Source of the DNA: Prevotella sp.
Lineage (GTDB): Bacteria > Bacteroidota > Bacteroidia > Bacteroidales > Bacteroidaceae
DNA length: 64,000 nt
Direction: 5' to 3'
Assembly (NCBI GenBank): GCA_017554145.1
Contig: JAFZIZ010000011.1
Coordinates: 1-64,000, forward strand
Shown: piece by piece, positions 17,293 through 26,432 of the stretch
How positions within the stretch are numbered: the stretch's first letter is position 1
Layout: every line of letters begins with the position of its first letter
The notes under the pieces: generated by a model
Told to the model about the DNA's origin: nothing
Databases searched by the model: none
Seen by the model: the letters and a program-made list of their open reading frames with translations, nothing else
Translations under genes and position numbers: made by a program

Positions 17293-17324
17293 CATTATTA
17301 CATTATATCGTTATCACGTTATTA
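17293..17324. repeat. Four degenerate octamer units between pheT and yebC
   Basis: CATTATTA CATTATAT CGTTATCA CGTTATTA in tandem, consensus CRTTATNA, filling most of the 51-bp gap. Confidence 0.65.
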
Positions 17325-17329
17325 CGCTT

Positions 17330-19780
17330 TTAGCGCAACTCGGCACCGAGTTTCTGCTTGAGGTTGGCGATGAGTTTATTCATAATCGCCTCAATCTGTT
17401 TGTCACCCATCGTCTTCTCTGCATCTTGCAGGATGAAGTTGACAGCATACGACTTCTTGCCGGCAGGCAGGTTCTTACCCTCATAGACATCGAAGAGTTC
17501 TACTTTCTTCAGTAGTTTCTTCTCCGTCTGACGGGCAATCTCTTCAATCTGTGCAAACTCCACATTCTGGTCGATGAGCAGAGCAAGGTCACGACTGACA
17601 GCAGGATACTTGGCAATCTCCGTATATAGCACCTTCTGGTTGCGAATCAGTTTCATCAGTGCCGTCCAGTTCATCTCACAGAAATAAACGGTCGTATCGA
17701 TATCGGCAGTCTTCTGCACCTTCTTCGAAAGGATACCCATCTCGATGAGTTGCTTACCACCACGGTTCTCGATCGTCATACCAGCAGAGAAGATATCGTT
17801 CTGCGACTTCTTACGTACCAGCATACCTTGCTGCACACCGATACGGGCAAGGATATTCTCTACATAAGCACTCAACTCTGCATACGAGCTATCCTCGTTA
17901 GCATGAGCCCATGAGCCTTCTACACGCTTACCCGTCAGCCACAAGCCGAGGTGATACTCTTCTTTGTATGCCTGCATGGGATTCTCGTCGTTCTGTTTCT
18001 CTGGTGAGAAGAAATACACATTACCGAACTCGAAGAAGCGACAATTGCCGTTCTTGCGCTTCGCATTGTGCTCAATACTCTCCAAACCGCCATAGAGCAA
18101 TGTCTGACGCATCACGTTCAAATCACTGCTGAGGGGGTTCATGATCTTCACGAGCCCGTCTTGTTTGTCGCCATAGTACGACGACTTACTTAACGAGTTG
18201 TTCAATATTTCATTGAAGCCAGCACCAACCAACTGCTCACTGACGAGGTTGGCGAGTTTATGCTTCTGGTCCTCCTCACCCTTGATGACGAGCGAGCTCT
18301 TCAACTGAGTGGGAATCTCCACATTATTATATCCATAGATACGCAGGATATCCTCTACCACGTCACAAGGACGCTGTACGTCTACACGATAGGCAGGTAC
18401 TTTCAGGATAAGACCCTCAGCGTTCTCCTGCTGTATCTCCATCTCCAGCGACTGACAGATAGACTTGATAGTCTCTGCGTCAATCTCCTTTCCGATGAGC
18501 GTATTCACATAGTCGTATTTCAGATCGACGATGGGGTCTTCTATCTTCTCAGGATACTCATCCACAATCTCCATCGACACCTTACCACCTGCCAACTCCT
18601 TACAGAGAATGGCAGCATATTTCAGTGCCTCGATAGTGCCATTGGGATCTACACCACGCTCGAAACGGAACGAGGCATCGGTGCTCAAACCATGACGACG
18701 TGCCGACTTACGAATCCATGTGGGATGGAAATAAGCACTCTCCAGTACCACGTTCTTCGTTGTCTCGTAGGTACCACTACCTTTTCCACCAAAGACACCA
18801 GCAATACACATCGGCTCCTCAGCATTACAGATAGCCAGATCATGGTCTGAGAGTTTATGCTCTACACCGTCGAGTGTCTGGAAAGGTGTACCCTCAGGCA
18901 TCGTCTTCACCACGATCTTGTGACCCGTCACCATATCTGCATCAAAACAGTGCAGTGGTTGTCCGAGTGCCATCATCACGTAGTTCGTGATATCCACGAT
19001 ATTATTGATAGGACGCAGTCCGATAGTCGTCAACTTATTCTTCAACCACTCAGGACTCTCCTTCACTTCACAATCCGTCACACTGACACAGGCATAACGC
19101 TTACAAGCCTCCGTATTCTCAATCTTCACCTCAATAGGCAGATCGTGATTATCAACACTGAATGTTGATACACTGGGTTTGTGCGTGGCTGTCTTGTAGC
19201 CATTCTGCTTCAACCATGCATACAAATCGCGGGCAACACCCCAGTGACTTAGTGCGTCTGCACGGTTAGCCGTGATATCCACCTCGATAAGCCAGTCGCT
19301 TTCTAAATGATAGTATTCTGCGGCAGGGGTACCTACTACAGCATCCTCAGGCAGTACGATGATACCATCGTGACTGGTGCCGATACCAATCTCGTCTTCG
19401 GCACAAATCATACCGTTAGACTCTACGCCACGCAGTTTCGACTTCTTAATCTGAAACTCCTGGTCACCGTCATACAGTACACAACCCAAGTCTGCTACGA
19501 TTACCTTCTGACCAGCGGCTACATTGGGGGCACCACATACAATCTGTGAAGGCTCGCCCTTGCCCAAGTCAACAGTCGTCACGTGCAGGTGGTCTGAGCT
19601 CGGGTGCATCTCACAGGTCAGCACCTTGCCGACGTACAGACCTTTCAGTCCTCCTTTGATACTCTGTACTTCTTCGAGTGCGTCGACTTCCAAGCCTGTT
19701 GATGTCAAGGCATCACACACCTCTTGTGGGGTGAGGTCGAAATCCACGTACTCTTTCAACCATTTATAAGATATATTCAT
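17330..19780 (-). CDS. pheT: Phenylalanine-tRNA ligase beta subunit
   Basis: 816-aa subunit of the alpha2-beta2 synthetase. Domains: N-terminal tRNA-binding (EMAP-like) fold near 40-150 with CGAPNVAAGQKV; B3/B4 editing region about 200-390; B5 about 410-480; synthetase core-like domain about 490-700; C-terminal anticodon-binding FDX-ACB domain about 720-816 (KYPAVSRDLALLIDQNV). Length fits bacterial PheT. pheS is not adjacent, as is common in Bacteroidota. It has its own upstream promoter. Confidence 0.98.
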   Translation of the reverse strand: MNISYKWLKEYVDFDLTPQEVCDALTSTGLEVDALEEVQSIKGGLKGLYVGKVLTCEMHPSSDHLHVTTVDLGKGEPSQIVCGAPNVAAGQKVIVADLGCVLYDGDQEFQIKKSKLRGVESNGMICAEDEIGIGTSHDGIIVLPEDAVVGTPAAEYYHLESDWLIEVDITANRADALSHWGVARDLYAWLKQNGYKTATHKPSVSTFSVDNHDLPIEVKIENTEACKRYACVSVTDCEVKESPEWLKNKLTTIGLRPINNIVDITNYVMMALGQPLHCFDADMVTGHKIVVKTMPEGTPFQTLDGVEHKLSDHDLAICNAEEPMCIAGVFGGKGSGTYETTKNVVLESAYFHPTWIRKSARRHGLSTDASFRFERGVDPNGTIEALKYAAILCKELAGGKVSMEIVDEYPEKIEDPIVDLKYDYVNTLIGKEIDAETIKSICQSLEMEIQQENAEGLILKVPAYRVDVQRPCDVVEDILRIYGYNNVEIPTQLKSSLVIKGEEDQKHKLANLVSEQLVGAGFNEILNNSLSKSSYYGDKQDGLVKIMNPLSSDLNVMRQTLLYGGLESIEHNAKRKNGNCRFFEFGNVYFFSPEKQNDENPMQAYKEEYHLGLWLTGKRVEGSWAHANEDSSYAELSAYVENILARIGVQQGMLVRKKSQNDIFSAGMTIENRGGKQLIEMGILSKKVQKTADIDTTVYFCEMNWTALMKLIRNQKVLYTEIAKYPAVSRDLALLIDQNVEFAQIEEIARQTEKKLLKKVELFDVYEGKNLPAGKKSYAVNFILQDAEKTMGDKQIEAIMNKLIANLKQKLGAELR

Positions 19781-19811
19781 TGCAATGATGTGTTATTTCT
19801 GAAATCGGATG

Positions 19812-19843
19812 CAAAGGTACGAATAAGTGAGTAAAATACCAAA
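19812..19843 (-). promoter_or_regulatory. pheT promoter
   Basis: Minus-strand -7 TACCTTTG (19812-19819), 20-bp spacer, -33 TTTG (19840-19843). Confidence 0.7.
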
Positions 19844-19861
19844 TTATTTGAGTATTTTCTC

Positions 19862-19897
19862 GAAAGGCTACGGGTAGGCGAACGAAGTTCGGGAATG
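19862..19897. repeat. Dispersed GGCTACGGGTAGGCG repeat, copy 1
   Basis: GAAAGGCTACGGGTAGGCG followed by AACGAAGTTCGGGAATG. The second copy at 26520-26573 has the same two blocks with 15 extra bases between them. The 273-bp gap here otherwise holds only promoters. Confidence 0.65.
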
Positions 19898-20013
19898 CGA
19901 GAGTACTTTCGACGAAGTCAAAGGTAGTGCAATTTTTCGAGAAATCCGAACGAAAACGCAATTTTATTTGTAAAATTTCCATAGGAAAGTATAGATTATT
20001 TCAAAGAAAACCT

Positions 20014-20021
20014 TATATTTG
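20014..20021 (+). promoter_or_regulatory. -7 box of the BACON lipoprotein gene
   Basis: TATATTTG 32 bp upstream of the start codon. A convincing -33 box was not seen. Confidence 0.45.
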
Positions 20022-20053
20022 CAACCGATAAGTATAATTAAAATCCCATAGTT

Positions 20054-22093
20054 ATGAAAAAGTACGGTATTTATTTGATCACCCTGCTCATGACGGTCTT
20101 GGCATTTGCTGCTTGCGGAGGTGACGACACGTCAGGTGGAGGCAAAGGTGGAAACGACCCAGGAGGCGGAGGCCAAGGCGGAGGCGGAAACGATGAGCCT
20201 GCTCCTTTGGAATTAAACGTCTATCTGCAACAAGGAGAGCAAGTCGGCAAAGACGTTTATGCTCGCTTTGTCGGTGTTGCCGGAAGGCAGATACTGGCTG
20301 AAATCAGTGACCCCAAGCATCCTGAACTGATGATGATCAACTATGCTGACGAGAGCAGCAGTCATGATGCGACGATGCTCGTCTCTCAACACAATATCTT
20401 CATCATGAAGCATAATCCCTACAGCAACACTGACTTCCCTCAGGACGCATTGGTTGTCGGCGACCACGATAACTACTCCTCTATCTCGGTTTGTCATGTG
20501 AACTGGGAAACACGGGAAATTGAGATTCTTGAGAATGCTACCGTTTCCTTCGGAAAGTCCATCTTCACGCCAAGTGCCGCTTCAAGGAGAGGAGCCATAG
20601 AAGAGGCTATCAAACGCCAGTTTTTGGATTTTGCCCATAATCTGGGCGACGTCTTGGGCGAGAAAAACGGAAAACTGGAGGAGATTGGACAAATTACGAA
20701 AGGCCTGGGACTTGGAGACATTACCGAAGGAGGTAGAAAACTGATAAAACGTTACAATTCCTTGGTAATACCCTCTATGGAGTACATACTGTCCTCCGAC
20801 GAAGAGATAGCCAACCGCAATGAAGTTCTCTCCCAGTTAGTCAGCAACAATCTGGAGTCAGCACTCACCGACGATATTCTGGATGCAGTAAAATCCTATA
20901 TGCTGCGGTATGTTCCAGTGTCAGAGGACGACCTTGACTATGCACTGTGGGTTTATAAGATGTCCCATAGAGACATCACCGACGAAGAGGCAGCAAATCT
21001 TATTGCGAATCCATCACTCTTAGGTGATTACATCGGAAAGGGTGAAGAACAGAAGTCCCATATCAGTAATACGTTGGATAAGGTCTCAGGTGTCGTCAAC
21101 AGCAACATCGGTAATTCTGGAAAGAACGAAGGAGTGACGCTGACAGTAACGGCAGACAACATTACGGAGCAGAGTATTCAACTCTCAGGAACCATAAATA
21201 TCACAGAGAGCACCTACCTCTCCTATAGTGATGTCGGATTCAATTGTAAGAACGAAACAAAGAGTCAGAAGGTGTCGACCACATTAAATGGCAACACCCT
21301 TGCTCCTGCTACAATTACAGGGTTAGAACCTGCTACCGACTATATTGTATCGGCCTTCTACATACCAACCGCATCAAGCAAGACATTCTACAGTCCTCAA
21401 CAAAGTGTAGTGACCCGAGGTATGGTATTCGAGCCCTCAGCCACCAGTATCGATTTTGAAGAAGACGGGGGACAGAAGACCATCGATTTCAAGTTAGGTT
21501 ACGGCACATCATGGAGCATTGTCTCCGCTCCCGAGTGGTGCACTTGTAGCGTAAGCGGAAACAGCCTCTCCGTCAAGGCATCCAGTTCGGAGAACGGACG
21601 CAATGGAAAGATAGAGCTACAGGCCACCAACTACTATCAGGAAAAGGCCACCCGTTCAATAGGTGTCGCGCAGCAAGGCAGTGGTGGCGGTGAGGGCGAC
21701 ATCACCACATGGGCAGGAACGAAATGGGAGCTAAACGGCACTGTCACTTCAGAAGGTGAGACAGACCCATTAACGGTGCACTTCGACTTCACCGGTCTTG
21801 GCAAGGGGAGTATCAAAGTTTATCTGGACGGCGAGACTCCTCCCAATGCCACATACAGTTATACGGTTAACAGTGATGGAAACATAGAGGTCAATATGAC
21901 TTTCAAGATCTACAGTAATCATGGTGATGTCACTACAGACAACCTAACCTTCAAGCTTATCCGGACGGGTACAAATACATGTACTGGCGAATTGAACGGC
22001 ACTGAATCTATACATTATCCACCGGAATCTGGTTACCAAGACTATTCCTATGCCATTACCGGTTCTTTCCCTAACGGGAAACGAATACAATAA
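20054..22093 (+). CDS. Large surface lipoprotein with fibronectin-III-like and BACON domains
   Basis: 679-aa lipoprotein. The signal peptide ends in lipobox FAAC at residues 18-21, followed by GGDD and a Gly-rich linker (SGGGKGGNDPGGGGQGG), the arrangement of surface-exported Bacteroidota lipoproteins. A predicted helical domain spans about 150-350. An Ig/FN3-like repeat follows (about 360-455, TVTADNITEQSIQLSGTI). A BACON domain lies at about 460-550 (TSWSIVSAPEWCTCSVSGN), then a C-terminal beta domain. BACON domains often bind glycans or mucin, but the ligand here is unknown. It may be monocistronic and ends at a strong terminator. Confidence 0.82.
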   Translation: MKKYGIYLITLLMTVLAFAACGGDDTSGGGKGGNDPGGGGQGGGGNDEPAPLELNVYLQQGEQVGKDVYARFVGVAGRQILAEISDPKHPELMMINYADESSSHDATMLVSQHNIFIMKHNPYSNTDFPQDALVVGDHDNYSSISVCHVNWETREIEILENATVSFGKSIFTPSAASRRGAIEEAIKRQFLDFAHNLGDVLGEKNGKLEEIGQITKGLGLGDITEGGRKLIKRYNSLVIPSMEYILSSDEEIANRNEVLSQLVSNNLESALTDDILDAVKSYMLRYVPVSEDDLDYALWVYKMSHRDITDEEAANLIANPSLLGDYIGKGEEQKSHISNTLDKVSGVVNSNIGNSGKNEGVTLTVTADNITEQSIQLSGTINITESTYLSYSDVGFNCKNETKSQKVSTTLNGNTLAPATITGLEPATDYIVSAFYIPTASSKTFYSPQQSVVTRGMVFEPSATSIDFEEDGGQKTIDFKLGYGTSWSIVSAPEWCTCSVSGNSLSVKASSSENGRNGKIELQATNYYQEKATRSIGVAQQGSGGGEGDITTWAGTKWELNGTVTSEGETDPLTVHFDFTGLGKGSIKVYLDGETPPNATYSYTVNSDGNIEVNMTFKIYSNHGDVTTDNLTFKLIRTGTNTCTGELNGTESIHYPPESGYQDYSYAITGSFPNGKRIQ

Positions 22094-22108
22094 ATCAAAC
22101 CCAACACA

Positions 22109-22146
22109 ATGAGTCCCTGCCAGTGTCATTGCCAGCAGGGACTCAT
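22109..22146. terminator. Bidirectional terminator before the caspase cluster
   Basis: 12-bp perfect stem (ATGAGTCCCTGC at 22109-22120 and its complement at 22135-22146) between two convergent genes. Confidence 0.8.
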
Positions 22147-22162
22147 CATATATTACGAGATC

Positions 22163-23539
22163 TTATCTCAGTTTCATGTCTTTCCAACTATCTATCATCG
22201 TCTGTGAGGGTATCACCGTTGGCGTTTGTTTTTTGTCATAATCTGCAAACGCCTGACGCTTCACTTCCGTTGTCAGATAGTCACTAAGTTCTCCTAAAGT
22301 GGTATCCCCCTTCGTTTCCTGCAACTTCTTCAGCAGGTAGTAGGTGAACATACCATGTTTCTGATTTTGATAGGCGTATGCCGTCTCGTCATTCTGAGAG
22401 GCAGAGAAGACGATGATATGACCCTGGGGCGCTGTAGGCTTCACCTTAATGGCGACACCACGCGCGGAGGCAAGCATCTTCCCTTCACGCTTAGCACCAT
22501 TGAAACAAGCATCGAGGAACACTGTGATGCGCTCGGCAGGGATGCTTCCCAATTCCTGATACAAGCGTTCCAAAGGATAGGCTGACTCTATATCGTTACT
22601 ATAACCGTCGACAGGCAACAGATAGGCTGTCTTACTCGCCTCATCAGGAATACCGTGACCTGCGAAATAGAAAATAGCCCTACCCTTTCCGCCAGTGACC
22701 TCCATTGCCTTTGCCAACCATCGTACTGACGTCCGTATCTTGTTCAGTCCTGCATTGGTGACATAGTTAATCTGATTCTCTGGTACCCCAAAGGTTCTCT
22801 GAACATACTCCTTGAAGATTTTCGCATCGTTCTCCGCATAGAGCACGGCATCATCTTCCGCATACTTCTCGTTGCCGATAATCACGGCAAAGGTATTCAT
22901 ATCGTACTGAGCAGCCACAGGGATGCCTACATCGACATTCGTTGTTGTTGCCGCCATCGACTGCTTCTGTTCCTCCAGCTTTTTATTGATGCGTTGCAGA
23001 GAGGTTTTGGCATTTTTAGAATCAGGATTTTTCTCCAGCACTTTTTCATATAATTCCTTTGCTTTTTGATAGTCTTGAGGCACACCACTTCCTGAGTAAT
23101 AGCAAACTGCTAACTGCATAATTCCATCGACATAGTCCTGCGACGCAGCCTTCTGAAACCATTCTACTGCCGTCTTCTCATCAATAGTTCCTCCCCATCC
23201 CATTTTATAGCTTCTCCCCATATTACATTGGGCGGGGGCATAACCTTGATCTGCAGCCTTGCGATACCACTCTATAGCCTTCACCTCGTCTTGGTAGACT
23301 CCGATACCTTTCTCGTAACAATATCCTACCTTGTTTTGGGCAGAGTCGAGTCCCATTTCTGCTGCCTGAAGATACAGTTTGATTGCCATTTCGGGATTCT
23401 TGTCAACCCCCGTTCCTTTCTCATAGTTCTTTCCCTTTTGGTACAGTTTGACGGCCTCTGTATTTTGGGCATAGGCATACGGTGAAACCAGTGCTACAAG
23501 GAGGACTGCAAACAGAAATATGTATCTATTTTGTTTCAT
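22163..23539 (-). CDS. Exported Sel1-repeat caspase-family protease (copy 1)
   Basis: 458-aa predicted cysteine peptidase of the caspase/metacaspase clan (C14). A signal peptide (MKQNRYIFLFAVLLVALVSP..YAQ, about 25 residues) sends it out of the cytoplasm. Residues about 28-172 form four Sel1 repeats (KGKNYEKGTGV, YEKGIGVYQD, CYYSGSGVPQD). The caspase domain, about 215-456, has catalytic His295 in FYFAGHGIPDE and Cys345 in LDACFNG. The C-terminal block HGMFTYYLLKKLQETKG is shared by all paralogues here. It lies 8 bp downstream of copy 2 in the same operon. Target and activation trigger are unknown; a Lys/Arg preference as in metacaspases is possible but not shown. Confidence 0.88.
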   Translation of the reverse strand: MKQNRYIFLFAVLLVALVSPYAYAQNTEAVKLYQKGKNYEKGTGVDKNPEMAIKLYLQAAEMGLDSAQNKVGYCYEKGIGVYQDEVKAIEWYRKAADQGYAPAQCNMGRSYKMGWGGTIDEKTAVEWFQKAASQDYVDGIMQLAVCYYSGSGVPQDYQKAKELYEKVLEKNPDSKNAKTSLQRINKKLEEQKQSMAATTTNVDVGIPVAAQYDMNTFAVIIGNEKYAEDDAVLYAENDAKIFKEYVQRTFGVPENQINYVTNAGLNKIRTSVRWLAKAMEVTGGKGRAIFYFAGHGIPDEASKTAYLLPVDGYSNDIESAYPLERLYQELGSIPAERITVFLDACFNGAKREGKMLASARGVAIKVKPTAPQGHIIVFSASQNDETAYAYQNQKHGMFTYYLLKKLQETKGDTTLGELSDYLTTEVKRQAFADYDKKQTPTVIPSQTMIDSWKDMKLR

Positions 23540-23547
23540 ACCAACTC

Positions 23548-25182
23548 TTATTTAATCATCAAATCACGCCACTTGTCCTGCATGCCAGAAGAAGGAACAA
23601 TCGATGGCGTCTGCACTTTATTGTTTTCTACAAACGACTGACGTTTTACTTCTGCTGTCAGATAGTCACCAAGCTCTCCCAAAGTCGTATTGCCTTTCGT
23701 CTCTTGCAACTTCTTCAAAAGATAATAAGTAAACATACCATGCTTTTGAGCCGTATAAGGATAGGCTGTTTCGTCACCCTGAGCAGCTGTAAAGACAATC
23801 ATCTTGCCTTGTGGAGCCTCCTCCTTAACCTTAATAGCCACACCACGAGCAGACGCCATCATGTCGCCTTCTCGTTTGGCTCCGCTGAAACAGGCATCCA
23901 AAAATACGGTGATACGTTCTGCTGGCAATGCACCCAGTTCCTTGTATAGACGAGTCAGCGAATAAGCCGACTCCACATCACTGCCAATGCCGTCCACAGG
24001 CAACAGATAAGCATTTTTATTAGCTTCGTCTGGGATTCCGTGACCCGCATAGTAGACAATCACCTTCCCTTGTCCGCCTGTTGCATCCATCGCCTCCTTC
24101 AACCAGCGTACGGCACCTCGAATCCTGTTCAGTCCTGCATTGGCAATGAGGCGTATGTTTTTCTCTGGAACACCCAATGTCTTCTTCACATATTCTGCAA
24201 ACACTTGGGCATCATGTTCTGCAAAGGGTACCGCTGCCTCATTCTCGTACTGCTCGTTGCCAATGATGACAGCATAGGTGGTGCTAGCCTGCTGTGATAC
24301 TTGTGGGATATTTTCATCAACATTCGTCACATCCTTTATAGGCATTACGGGCAACTTTTCCTCTACAGGTGCAACCTTCTGTTGACTGGCTAAAAGAGCC
24401 TCTTGCTGTTTCTTCTTAGCCCTTTCTAACCAAGGTCCTGAAAGCTTTATATCATTTTCTTTCGATGCTTTCTCTAGCCAATAGACAGCTTTGTCATAGT
24501 CTGTCTTAGTACCTTGTCCATTGTAATAGCACAACCCTAAAAAATGATGTGTGGGTCCGTTTAACTCACCTTTCCCCTCATGCTCTACACTCTTACTTAA
24601 CCAGTAAAAAGCCTGGTCATCGTCCTGCTCTACGTCACAATATCCGTTCATATAATAGCAACCTAGCAGGCCTTCTATAATGGCAAGATCTTCTATTTCA
24701 TCAGGATGAGGTTGTTCCATCACTTTGCGTATAAGCGACAACGCTTTCTTTTCGTCTGCAGGTACATTGATTCCCGAGAAATATATTTGAATCAACTGGA
24801 CGGCTAACTTAACACTACCCTTGCCTTCTTCAATCAATTTTGTACTTTTGTCCAACCAGTATTGCAGTTCCTGTTTGTTAGCATATTGGATATAGTCTTT
24901 CGCGAAACCACTATGTATTGCAAGCAATAGACGAAGATACCAGTCATGCCCTTGTTCTGCTACTTTACGCATCCAGTAAAACCCATAATCAATATCTTTC
25001 GCATCCGTAACGTCCATTATCTTGAGCTGTGCATCCAGATTGCCCTTTCTTGCCGCCTCGATATACTGATCATAAACCTCTTGATTGACAGGAGGATATT
25101 TCGGTTTGGGTTCCATTTCCTGCGCCATCGCCATCAATGTCACAGCCCATAGCGCAATTATCAAGAAAAGCCTTGTTTTCAT
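23548..25182 (-). CDS. Exported Sel1-repeat caspase-family protease (copy 2)
   Basis: 544-aa paralogue of copy 1. Signal peptide MKTRLFLIIALWAVTLMAMAQ. Longer helical repeat region, about residues 35-255, with Sel1-like units (YYMNGYCDVEQDDDQAFYWL, YYNGQGTKTDYDKAVYWLEK). Caspase domain about 300-544 with His381 in YYAGHGIPDE and Cys431 in LDACFSG. Its ATG overlaps the stop of the upstream membrane protein gene by 4 bp, so the two are coupled. It diverges from copy 1 in the repeat region but is close in the protease domain, as expected if the repeats set partner specificity. Confidence 0.88.
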   Translation of the reverse strand: MKTRLFLIIALWAVTLMAMAQEMEPKPKYPPVNQEVYDQYIEAARKGNLDAQLKIMDVTDAKDIDYGFYWMRKVAEQGHDWYLRLLLAIHSGFAKDYIQYANKQELQYWLDKSTKLIEEGKGSVKLAVQLIQIYFSGINVPADEKKALSLIRKVMEQPHPDEIEDLAIIEGLLGCYYMNGYCDVEQDDDQAFYWLSKSVEHEGKGELNGPTHHFLGLCYYNGQGTKTDYDKAVYWLEKASKENDIKLSGPWLERAKKKQQEALLASQQKVAPVEEKLPVMPIKDVTNVDENIPQVSQQASTTYAVIIGNEQYENEAAVPFAEHDAQVFAEYVKKTLGVPEKNIRLIANAGLNRIRGAVRWLKEAMDATGGQGKVIVYYAGHGIPDEANKNAYLLPVDGIGSDVESAYSLTRLYKELGALPAERITVFLDACFSGAKREGDMMASARGVAIKVKEEAPQGKMIVFTAAQGDETAYPYTAQKHGMFTYYLLKKLQETKGNTTLGELGDYLTAEVKRQSFVENNKVQTPSIVPSSGMQDKWRDLMIK

Positions 25183-25661
25183 ACGTTGTCAGTATTTTCT
25201 TTTTTCAGATTCTTGGTATATATCCAGAGGGCGATGCCCAAAAGGATGATAATAGCATAGAGGATGAGATAGCGCATCTTATTGTCTGCCTCGAAAGAGA
25301 AATAAAACCAACCGAGGTTCAAAAGGAAGATGACAAGACCGCCACAGATACAAACGATGCTCGCCTGAATAGTGCGACTCAGTGGTGTCTCTGGGGTATG
25401 GTGCTTAAATACCTCTTTGAAAATAAAAACAGTGGTGGTGAGCGAGATGAAGGCACACACGGCAAAGGCTATCGTCCATTTCTGTTGTCGTTGCTCTTCC
25501 TGCTCAGCCAGTTGCTGCTGCAACTGCTCCTGTTTTTCAAGCAGCGCCAGTTCCTTATCCGTGAGATTCGAACGATACACACTGTCCCAGTTGACATCCT
25601 GTGCCATCGCCGCCAATGAAACAGTCAACAGTACCGTCATTAATAATAGCCTTGTCCTCAT
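25179..25661 (-). CDS. Membrane protein with coiled coil, coupled to caspase copy 2
   Basis: 160-aa protein of no recognised family. N-terminal signal peptide or anchor (RLLLMTVLLTVSLAAMAQ), then DVNWDSVYRSNLTDKE, a Gln/Glu-rich coiled coil (about 36-60) and three membrane segments (about 62-82, 95-118, 128-147), ending in a basic tail. It is first in an operon with two caspases and overlaps copy 2 by ATGA. Its first 50 residues are almost duplicated in the chimeric pseudogene at 29.5 kb. It may anchor or signal for the caspases; that is inference from position. Confidence 0.72.
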   Translation of the reverse strand: MRTRLLLMTVLLTVSLAAMAQDVNWDSVYRSNLTDKELALLEKQEQLQQQLAEQEEQRQQKWTIAFAVCAFISLTTTVFIFKEVFKHHTPETPLSRTIQASIVCICGGLVIFLLNLGWFYFSFEADNKMRYLILYAIIILLGIALWIYTKNLKKENTDNV

Positions 25662-25680
25662 ACGTTATCAGATTTTGGGA

Positions 25681-25688
25681 CAAAGATA
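25681..25688 (-). promoter_or_regulatory. -7 box of the membrane protein/caspase operon
   Basis: TATCTTTG on the minus strand, 19 bp before the start codon. No clear -33 box. Confidence 0.5.
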
Positions 25689-25793
25689 AAGAAAAAAATT
25701 AAAAGGAACCACTTTGGGCTCCTTTTTTTCACGGATTCAACAATTTCCAACCGATATCACGCTTAACGACTACAATGCCTCCTATGTCTCACT

Positions 25794-25870
25794 CCAGTAT
25801 CTTGCACCCCTCGTTCCAATATCTGTTATACCTCCATCGGAGATACTGGAATACCCCCATAACAGATATT
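25794..25870. repeat. Interleaved inverted repeats (A-B-A'-B' order)
   Basis: A CCAGTATCT (25794-25802) pairs with A' AGATACTGG (25841-25849). B AATATCTGTTAT (25818-25829) pairs with B' (25859-25870). The arms interleave, which would give a pseudoknot topology in RNA. It lies in the 959-bp gene-free stretch 25662-26620. Confidence 0.55.
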
Positions 25871-25942
25871 AGGATAAGAGATAGAAGGTGCTAGTGTCAG
25901 AAATAGGCTATATTTACAGGGCGCTAGCAGGTATTGAGTATT

Positions 25943-25974
25943 CTTGCATCCTTGCATCCTTGCATTCTTTCATT
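25943..25974. repeat. Four octamer units
   Basis: CTTGCATC CTTGCATC CTTGCATT CTTTCATT. A loose inverted counterpart (GAATGCAAGAATGGCAGGAT) lies at about 26121-26145, so the two flank an AT-only core. Confidence 0.65.
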
Positions 25975-26019
25975 TGGATTTTTCCATGTTAGTTTTCGTG
26001 CCGAAATTTCTCTTATTAA

Positions 26020-26049
26020 AATTATTATATATTATAATATATAATAATT
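26020..26049. repeat. 30-bp perfect AT palindrome
   Basis: Perfectly self-complementary stretch of only A and T, centred between 26034 and 26035, inside a region of about 70 bp that is nearly all A/T (further TATATATA follows). Confidence 0.7.
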
Positions 26050-26343
26050 AATAGATAATATATATATATACTATTTTATATGTTCATCTCATTTGTGGCA
26101 GCAATATCGGTTGATGAAATGGCAGAATGCAAGAATGGCAGGATGCATTTTACAGTGTATTCCTATAGTTAGTTTAACGCTAAGAACTCGCTAAGAGCAG
26201 ATGAAATTAGTCTAAGTTACTGATAATATGCGACTTGCATTTTTAACAATTGAAATAAAACACGGACAAGTCTTGCAATCTCTTGTTTCGTGCCTGTATA
26301 ATTAGTAATTTTGCCGTTGCAATGAAGATGTAACGGCGATTGT

Positions 26344-26427
26344 GGGCTGCGGCTCAGCATAGCTCGAGCGAGATCAGTTCTGCATTCACCTTGCACCACA
26401 ATTGCACTGTCAATCGAGAGACATGAG
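26344..26427. repeat. Dispersed GGCTGCG repeat, copy 2
   Basis: Begins GGCTGCGGCTCAGCATAG and contains TCTGCATTCACCTTGCA, matching the tRNA leader repeat at 11550. A TAATTTTG box occurs about 30 bp upstream. A possible remnant ORF of 10 codons (MSQKFIKNKK) follows at 26487; no intact gene is present. Confidence 0.6.
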
Positions 26428-26432
26428 GAACA

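Noticed and set aside
26217-26399. 60-codon minus-strand frame in the repeat region
   Set aside because: It consists largely of the GGCTGCG dispersed repeat and has no start signals or homology.
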